Part shown: piece by piece, positions 59,605-64,000 of the stretch
Layout: each line of letters opens with the position of its first letter
Numbering within the stretch: the first letter of the stretch is position 1
From: Pseudacidovorax intermedius
Lineage (GTDB): Bacteria > Pseudomonadota > Gammaproteobacteria > Burkholderiales > Burkholderiaceae_C
Direction of reading: 5' to 3'
DNA: 64,000 bases
Assembly (NCBI RefSeq): GCF_001476815.1
Contig: NZ_LDSL01000051.1
Span: 1-64,000 of the forward strand
Notes under the pieces: generated by a model
What the model was told of the DNA's origin: nothing
Database searches by the model: none
The model's input: the letters and a program-made list of their open reading frames with translations, nothing else
Program-made: the position numbers and the translations under genes

Positions 59605-60770
59605 CAAACCTCGGGGGCCGCGAAGACGCGCAGGCGGTCCAGCCGCAGGGCGAAGCGCAGGCGACGCCCCTCCTGCACGCCGAACTCGTCCATCTGGTTG
59701 AGCGAGAACTGCATCTGCAGCGGCCCGGGCAGGCCATCCACCACCAGCTCGGCCAGGCAGTTGCCGCCCAGGAACTCGATCTGCGCCACGGTGCCGGTGC
59801 ACAGGCCGGGATGGTCGGGCGCGAAGCCGGTCATCGCCCGGTCTTCGGGCCGCAGATAGAGCATCACCGGCCGGCCCGGCCGGAAGTCGGCGCCGTGGTC
59901 CGCATCGACCTGCCAGCGCCGGTCGCCGCAGCGGAACCAGCGCTCGCCCTCGGCCACGGCCGGCAGGCGGTTGACCTTGCCGACGAATTCAGCCACGAAG
60001 GGCGTGGCCGGCTCGCGGTACACCTGCAGCGGCGTGCCCACCTGCTCGATGACGCCATGGTTCATCACCACGATGCGGTCGGCGATGGACAACGCCTCTT
60101 CCTGGTCGTGCGTCACCATGATGGTGGTGACGCCCAGCCGCCGTTGCAGGGCACGGATCTCGTTGCGCAGGTGCACGCGCACGATGGCATCGAGCGCGGA
60201 CAGCGGCTCGTCCAGCAGCAGCAGCCCGGGCGAGGCCGCCAGCGCACGCGCCAGGGCCACCCGCTGTTGCTGGCCGCCCGACATCTGCGCCGGGTACTTG
60301 GCGCCACTGCCGGGCAGGCCGACGAGCTGTAGCAGTTCGTCGACCCGTGCCGCGATCTCCCGGCGGGGCCGCCGCTGGTTGACCAGGCCGTAGGCCACGT
60401 TGTCGGCGATGCTCAGATTGGGAAAGAGCGCATAGGACTGGAACACGATGCCGTAGTCCCGCCGCGCCGGCGGCAGCCGCGAGATGTCAACGCCGCCCTG
60501 CGCTAGGCGGCCGCCCGTCTGCACCTCCAGCCCCGCAATGATGCGCAGCAGCGTGGTCTTGCCGCAGCCGGAGGGGCCGAGGAAGCACACCAGCTCGCCC
60601 TGCGCGATCTCCAGGTCGATGGACTCCAGCGCCGTGAAGGCGCCGAAGCGTTTGTGGACGCCTTCCAGCCGCAGGTAGGCGGGCCGCTCCGTGGCCTCCA
60701 CCAGGGACAGCGGCGCCGGCGCAGCACCCACGCTGCGCTCGGCCGCATAGGCGCGCGCCGGCGCGTTCAT
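59604..60770 (-). CDS. phnT: 2-Aminoethylphosphonate ABC importer ATPase (PhnT-like)
   Basis: 388 residues. Walker [18 protein letters not shown]-loop [20 protein letters not shown], signature [15 protein letters not shown], Walker [13 protein letters not shown], and His switch [13 protein letters not shown]-terminal TOBE-like regulatory part ([29 protein letters not shown]) follows. It energises AEP import with the fused permease. The start overlaps the binding-protein stop by one base (TGATG). Confidence 0.9.
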   Translation of the reverse strand: MNAPARAYAAERSVGAAPAPLSLVEATERPAYLRLEGVHKRFGAFTALESIDLEIAQGELVCFLGPSGCGKTTLLRIIAGLEVQTGGRLAQGGVDISRLPPARRDYGIVFQSYALFPNLSIADNVAYGLVNQRRPRREIAARVDELLQLVGLPGSGAKYPAQMSGGQQQRVALARALAASPGLLLLDEPLSALDAIVRVHLRNEIRALQRRLGVTTIMVTHDQEEALSIADRIVVMNHGVIEQVGTPLQVYREPATPFVAEFVGKVNRLPAVAEGERWFRCGDRRWQVDADHGADFRPGRPVMLYLRPEDRAMTGFAPDHPGLCTGTVAQIEFLGGNCLAELVVDGLPGPLQMQFSLNQMDEFGVQEGRRLRFALRLDRLRVFAAPEV

Positions 60771-61807
60771 CACTTCTTCGCCTCGCTCTTGGCGTCGTAG
60801 CGGCGCGTCCACTCGGCCAGGATGCGCTCGCGGTTCACGGCGGACTTTTCGAAGTCCATCTTGACCAGTCGTGCCTCGTAGTCGTCGGGAATGCCGGCCA
60901 GCTTGGGTGCCACGCCGGGCTGCGCCGTCAGGGCGAAGTTCTTGCCGTAGAGCAGCATCGCGTCCTTGGACGTGGCCCAGTTCGCCAGCTTCTTCGCGGC
61001 CTCCAGCTTCCTGGTGCCCTTGTAGATGCCGATGGCTTCCAGGTCCCAGCCCAGGCCCTCCTTGGGGAACACCAGTTCGATGGGCGCGCCCTTGGCCTTG
61101 TTGGTGTAGCCGCGGTATTCGAAGGAGATGCCCGCCACGTACTCGCCGGCCGCGGCCATGTTGCAGGGCTTGGAACCGGAGTGCGTGTACTGCGCGATGT
61201 TGTCGTGCAGGGCGTCCATGTACTTCCAGCCGCCGCCCTTGCCGTTGTCGTCGCCCCAGAGCTGCAGCCAGGCCGCGACGTCGAAATAGCCGGTGCCCGA
61301 CGAGGCCGGATTGGGCATCACCACCTGGCCCTTGTACTCGGGCTTGGTGAGGTCCTTCCAGCTGGTGGGGACGGGAATGTTCTTCTTCTTGGCCTCGACC
61401 GTGTTGAAGCAGACGACGGCGCCGAACACATCCATGCCCACCCAGGCGGGCGGGTTCTTCTTGTCGCGGTACTGCGGCATGACCGCATCGAGGTTGAGCG
61501 GCGCATAGGGCTCGAGCATGCCCTGCTTGTCGAACAGCGCCATGCTGGAGGCCGCCACGCCCCACACCACGTCCGCCTGCGGGTTGGCCTTTTCGGCCAG
61601 CAGCTTGGCGGTGATGACGCCGGTGGAGTCGCGCACCCACTTGATCTCAATGTCGGGCTCCACCTTGTTGAAGGCGGTCTGGTAGGCCTTGAGCTGGTCG
61701 GTCTCCAGCGCGGTGTAGACCGTCAGCTGGGTTTTCTGCGCGAAGGCCGCGCCGGTGGCGGCCAGGCCGATCAGGGCGGTGGCGATGGTCTTGACGGAAA
61801 AGTGCAT
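60770..61807 (-). CDS. phnS: 2-Aminoethylphosphonate-binding protein (PhnS-like)
   Basis: 345 residues: signal peptide [18 protein letters not shown], then the iron/AEP-type family-1 binding fold with [76 protein letters not shown] and [20 protein letters not shown]. Matches the AEP-binding family TIGR03261. GAGGAGC precedes the ATG at 61807. It is first in the minus-strand phn operon and divergent from the GntR gene. Confidence 0.9.
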   Translation of the reverse strand: MHFSVKTIATALIGLAATGAAFAQKTQLTVYTALETDQLKAYQTAFNKVEPDIEIKWVRDSTGVITAKLLAEKANPQADVVWGVAASSMALFDKQGMLEPYAPLNLDAVMPQYRDKKNPPAWVGMDVFGAVVCFNTVEAKKKNIPVPTSWKDLTKPEYKGQVVMPNPASSGTGYFDVAAWLQLWGDDNGKGGGWKYMDALHDNIAQYTHSGSKPCNMAAAGEYVAGISFEYRGYTNKAKGAPIELVFPKEGLGWDLEAIGIYKGTRKLEAAKKLANWATSKDAMLLYGKNFALTAQPGVAPKLAGIPDDYEARLVKMDFEKSAVNRERILAEWTRRYDAKSEAKK

Positions 61808-61904
61808 GAGCAGGCTCCTCGGGAAATGACCGGGCGAATGTGCCGCCGCGAAACGACATCTTCGTGACACGGTCGCCAAGCAAAATCAGGGCCTGCTTCG
61901 TCAC

Positions 61905-61937
61905 TTTGTCTATTGTCATTCGTAGATCGTAGACAAT
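61905..61937. promoter_or_regulatory. Candidate GntR operator between phnS and the regulator
   Basis: TTGTCTA (61906-61912) and TAGACAA (61930-61936) form a perfect 7-bp inverted repeat. Read on the minus strand, ATTGTCTACGAT (61937-61926) is one base off the ATTGT-N2-ACAAT pattern common to FCD-type GntR operators. TTGTCT and ATAGAC spaced by 17 bases on the minus strand could be the phnS promoter, so the site would overlap it. Confidence 0.5.
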
Positions 61938-61964
61938 CTTCACTCTGAAACCTACCATCGCGCC

Positions 61965-62684
61965 ATGCCCGCCGCCCCCGCCAAGAAGGTCTCCACCCAT
62001 CCCGTCATCGCACAGCTTCAGTGCCATTCGCTCGCGAATGTGGTGCAGACGGAGATCGAACGCCTGATCCTGGACGGCACGCTGGGCCCCGGCGCCAAGC
62101 TCACCGAGGCCACGCTGGCCGACCAGCTGGGCGTGTCGCGCGGACCGGTTCGCGAGGCCTTCCGCATGCTGGAGGAAGGCGGCCTGGTGCGCACCGAGAA
62201 GAACCGCGGCGTCTTCGTGCGCGACGTGCCCATCGAGGAAGCGCTGGAGATCTTCGAGGTGCGCGCGGTGATGGACCTCTACGTCGGCCGCAAGCTGGCC
62301 GAGACCGCCACCCCGGCCCAGGTGCGCGAACTGCGCCAGCTGGTGGAAGCCATGGACCAGGCCGTGAAGGCCGGCGATGCCAAGGACTACCACCGCTTCA
62401 ACCTCGCCTTCCACGACCGCCTGCTCGAGCTGGCGGGCAACGCCAAGCTGGTGGCCACCTACCGCAAGCTGGTGAACGAGCTGTCGCTGTTCCGCCGCCA
62501 GAACCTCAACGACGAGTCGATGGCGGTGTATTCCCGCGAGCACCGTGCCATCCTCAAGGCCATTGCCTCGGGCGACCCCGATGCGGCCGGGCAGGCCATG
62601 TACCAGCATGTGATGAACAGCCGCGAACGCACGCGCGCGCATTTCGAGAAGAAGCGCCACGCCGCCGCGGCAGCCGCTTCCTGA
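61965..62684 (+). CDS. phnR: GntR/FCD-family regulator of phosphonate use (PhnR-like)
   Basis: 239 residues. Winged HTH at about 25-90 (VVQTEIERLILDGTLGPGAK; LADQLGVSRGPVREAFRMLE) and an FCD effector domain (VRAVMDLYVGRKLAETATPA; HRFNLAFHDRLLELAGNAKL; REHRAILKAIASGDPDAAGQ) with the metal-binding Asp/His residues of that family. It fits the Burkholderia-type phosphonate regulator family (TIGR03338). It is divergent from phnS with the dyad between them and is followed 7 bp later by the HD-domain gene. Confidence 0.87.
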   Translation: MPAAPAKKVSTHPVIAQLQCHSLANVVQTEIERLILDGTLGPGAKLTEATLADQLGVSRGPVREAFRMLEEGGLVRTEKNRGVFVRDVPIEEALEIFEVRAVMDLYVGRKLAETATPAQVRELRQLVEAMDQAVKAGDAKDYHRFNLAFHDRLLELAGNAKLVATYRKLVNELSLFRRQNLNDESMAVYSREHRAILKAIASGDPDAAGQAMYQHVMNSRERTRAHFEKKRHAAAAAAS

Positions 62685-62691
62685 GGCCCTC

Positions 62692-63264
62692 ATGGTCACG
62701 CTGAACGACATCGAGGCCCTGTTCGCCCGCCGCGGCGGCGAGCAGTACAGCGGCGAGCCCGTCACCCAGCTGCAGCATGCGCTGCAGACCGCCTGGCTGG
62801 CGGAGCAGGAGGAGGCGGACGACACGCTGGTCACCGCGGCGCTGCTGCACGACATCGGCCACCTGCTGAACGACCAGGGCCAGACGCCCACGCTGCGCGG
62901 CATCGACGACCGGCACCAGTTCCATGCCCTGCCCTTCCTGCGTGGGCTCTTCGATGCGCGCGTGCTCGACCCCATCGCCTGGCATGTGGATGCCAAGCGC
63001 TACCTCTGCGCCACGCGGCCGGACTACCGGGCCGCCCTGTCGGAAGATTCCCGGCGCAGCCTGGTGCTGCAGGGCGGCGTGTTCGACGATGCCCAGGCCG
63101 CGCTCTTCATCCAGCGGCCGCACGCCGCCGAGGCCGTGCGCCTGCGGCTGTGGGACGACCGCGCCAAGCAGGCGGACTGCGCCACGCCCGGCCTGCCCCA
63201 CTACCTCGCAAGGGCGCGCCGCTGCGTGACCGCGCTTCCGGGCGCCTCGGCCGCGCCCGCATGA
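62692..63264 (+). CDS. PhnZ-like HD-domain mixed-valent diiron oxygenase
   Basis: 190 residues. All PhnZ iron ligands have counterparts: H29, H53 and D54 (LLHDIGHLL), H75, H98 (WHVDAKRY) and D155 (LRLWDDRAK). The substrate residues also match: Y19 and E22 in QYSGEPV, H57 and K102. PhnZ oxidatively splits (R)-2-amino-1-hydroxyethylphosphonate into glycine and phosphate. The family is annotated as phosphonate-operon HD protein (TIGR03276). The hydroxylase PhnY that makes its substrate is not in the window, so the true substrate may differ. It overlaps the next gene (ATGA). Confidence 0.85.
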   Translation: MVTLNDIEALFARRGGEQYSGEPVTQLQHALQTAWLAEQEEADDTLVTAALLHDIGHLLNDQGQTPTLRGIDDRHQFHALPFLRGLFDARVLDPIAWHVDAKRYLCATRPDYRAALSEDSRRSLVLQGGVFDDAQAALFIQRPHAAEAVRLRLWDDRAKQADCATPGLPHYLARARRCVTALPGASAAPA

Positions 63265-64000
63265 CACTGACCGGTCCGGTCGTCCTGGCCGTCCTGTTCG
63301 CCGCCCTGCTCCATGCGAGCTGGAATGCGCTGATCAAGTCCGCCACCGACAAGTCGCTGGACACGGCCCTGATCCACAGCCTAGGGCTGGTCGCCGCCCT
63401 GCCCATCCTGCTGTTCACGGGCCTGCCGGCAGCCGCGTCGTGGCCCTACCTGGCGACGTCCACGGTCATCCACGTCGGCTACTACGTCGCGCTGTCTGGC
63501 GCCTACAAGCACGGCGACCTGGGACTGGCCTATCCGGTGATGCGCGGCAGCGCGCCGCTGCTGGTGGCGCTGAGCAGCCTGGCGGTGATGGGCGAGCGGC
63601 TGTCCAGCCTGGCCTGGCTGGGCGTGGCGGGCATCTGCGCCGGCGTGCTCACGCTCGGCCTGTCGCGCGGCCATGGGCAGCCGGGCGGCCACCGCGGCAA
63701 GGCCCTGGGCTTCGCGCTCGCCAACGCCTGCATCATCGCGCTCTACACCGTGGTCGACGGCCTGGGCGTGCGCGCCAGCGGCAATGCGGCGGCCTACGTC
63801 GGGCTGCTCTTCGTCTTCGACGGCCTGCCCTTCCTGGCCCTCGTGATGTGGCGCCGCGGCCCGCAGGGCCGGCCCGCGGCACTGCGCTACATGGCCGGAC
63901 GGCTGCACGTCGCGTGGCTGGGCACGCTGGCCTCCCTGGCGAGCTACGGCATCGCGCTGTGGGCCATGACGCGGGCGCCGGTGGCGGTGGTGGCCGCGCT
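63261..64000 (+). CDS. DMT/EamA-family membrane protein of phosphonate clusters (3' end outside window)
   Basis: 246 residues are visible before the window ends. Helices include VVLAVLFAALLHASWNALIK, ATSTVIHVGYYVALSGAYKH, GLAYPVMRGSAPLLVALSSL and ALGFALANACIIALYTVVDG, with the EamA repeat pattern. A family of such proteins (TIGR03340) is found with phosphonate operons. It may export a product such as glycine or import a phosphonate; unproven. The ATG at 63261 overlaps the HD-gene stop. Confidence 0.85.
   Translation, partial: MTLTGPVVLAVLFAALLHASWNALIKSATDKSLDTALIHSLGLVAALPILLFTGLPAAASWPYLATSTVIHVGYYVALSGAYKHGDLGLAYPVMRGSAPLLVALSSLAVMGERLSSLAWLGVAGICAGVLTLGLSRGHGQPGGHRGKALGFALANACIIALYTVVDGLGVRASGNAAAYVGLLFVFDGLPFLALVMWRRGPQGRPAALRYMAGRLHVAWLGTLASLASYGIALWAMTRAPVAVVAA

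Overview
The window is a GC-rich chromosomal segment of a betaproteobacterium, most likely Burkholderiales and close to Comamonadaceae (Acidovorax/Variovorax-like). The reasons are the rimP-nusA-infB-rbfA-truB-typA order, a pqi operon with two separate PqiA proteins, the ratA/rnfH pair facing smpB, many Bug-type solute receptors, and a Burkholderia-type phn cluster. I found no rRNA or tRNA genes, no CRISPR array and no intact transposon.

Layout. 1-13.5 kb is ordinary chromosome: the end of an alpha/beta hydrolase; dadA with a divergent Lrp regulator; an adenylate cyclase-FHA protein; the overlapping paiB-tadA-ldcA set, in which tadA is fused to a degenerate hydrolase domain; a DUF72 gene; the pqiA1-pqiA2-pqiB-pqiC envelope lipid-transport operon; and a DUF2239 gene, apparently transcribed without a leader, overlapping a MATE exporter gene.

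13.5-30.3 kb is a catabolic/accessory island in visible decay. Intact genes (PEP-mutase-family lyase, ArsB, a LysR regulator, NTF2-like protein, maleylacetate-reductase-like enzyme, TauD/TfdA-like dioxygenase, FMN hydroxyacid oxidase, one Bug receptor, FAH-family hydrolase, DoxX) alternate with broken ones: an aldehyde dehydrogenase, arsC, a class II aldolase, two Bug receptors, a D-2-hydroxyacid dehydrogenase, and fragments of a LysR gene and an amidohydrolase. The roughly 47 kb on both sides show no such lesions.

30.4-55.7 kb is mostly housekeeping: guaB and guaA with a VapBC-type toxin-antitoxin pair between them; ratA-rnfH and smpB; a small Y-X4-D-repeat lipoprotein; a DMT exporter; the rimP-to-typA transcription/translation operon with an unusual leader; an MFS transporter; the yejABEF peptide importer; and fabI followed by a periplasmic LigE-type DNA ligase and a DUF454 membrane protein.

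55.7-64 kb is a 2-aminoethylphosphonate (AEP) utilisation cluster: binding protein, ATPase and fused permease of an AEP importer, an FAD oxidoreductase, phosphonoacetaldehyde hydrolase PhnX, a GntR regulator, an HD-domain protein carrying every PhnZ iron-ligand position, and a DMT-family membrane protein cut by the window end. Two different C-P-cleaving enzymes occur together without their usual partners PhnW and PhnY. A 161-bp imperfect palindrome fills the gap between the ATPase and permease genes. This cluster is the most interesting system in the window.
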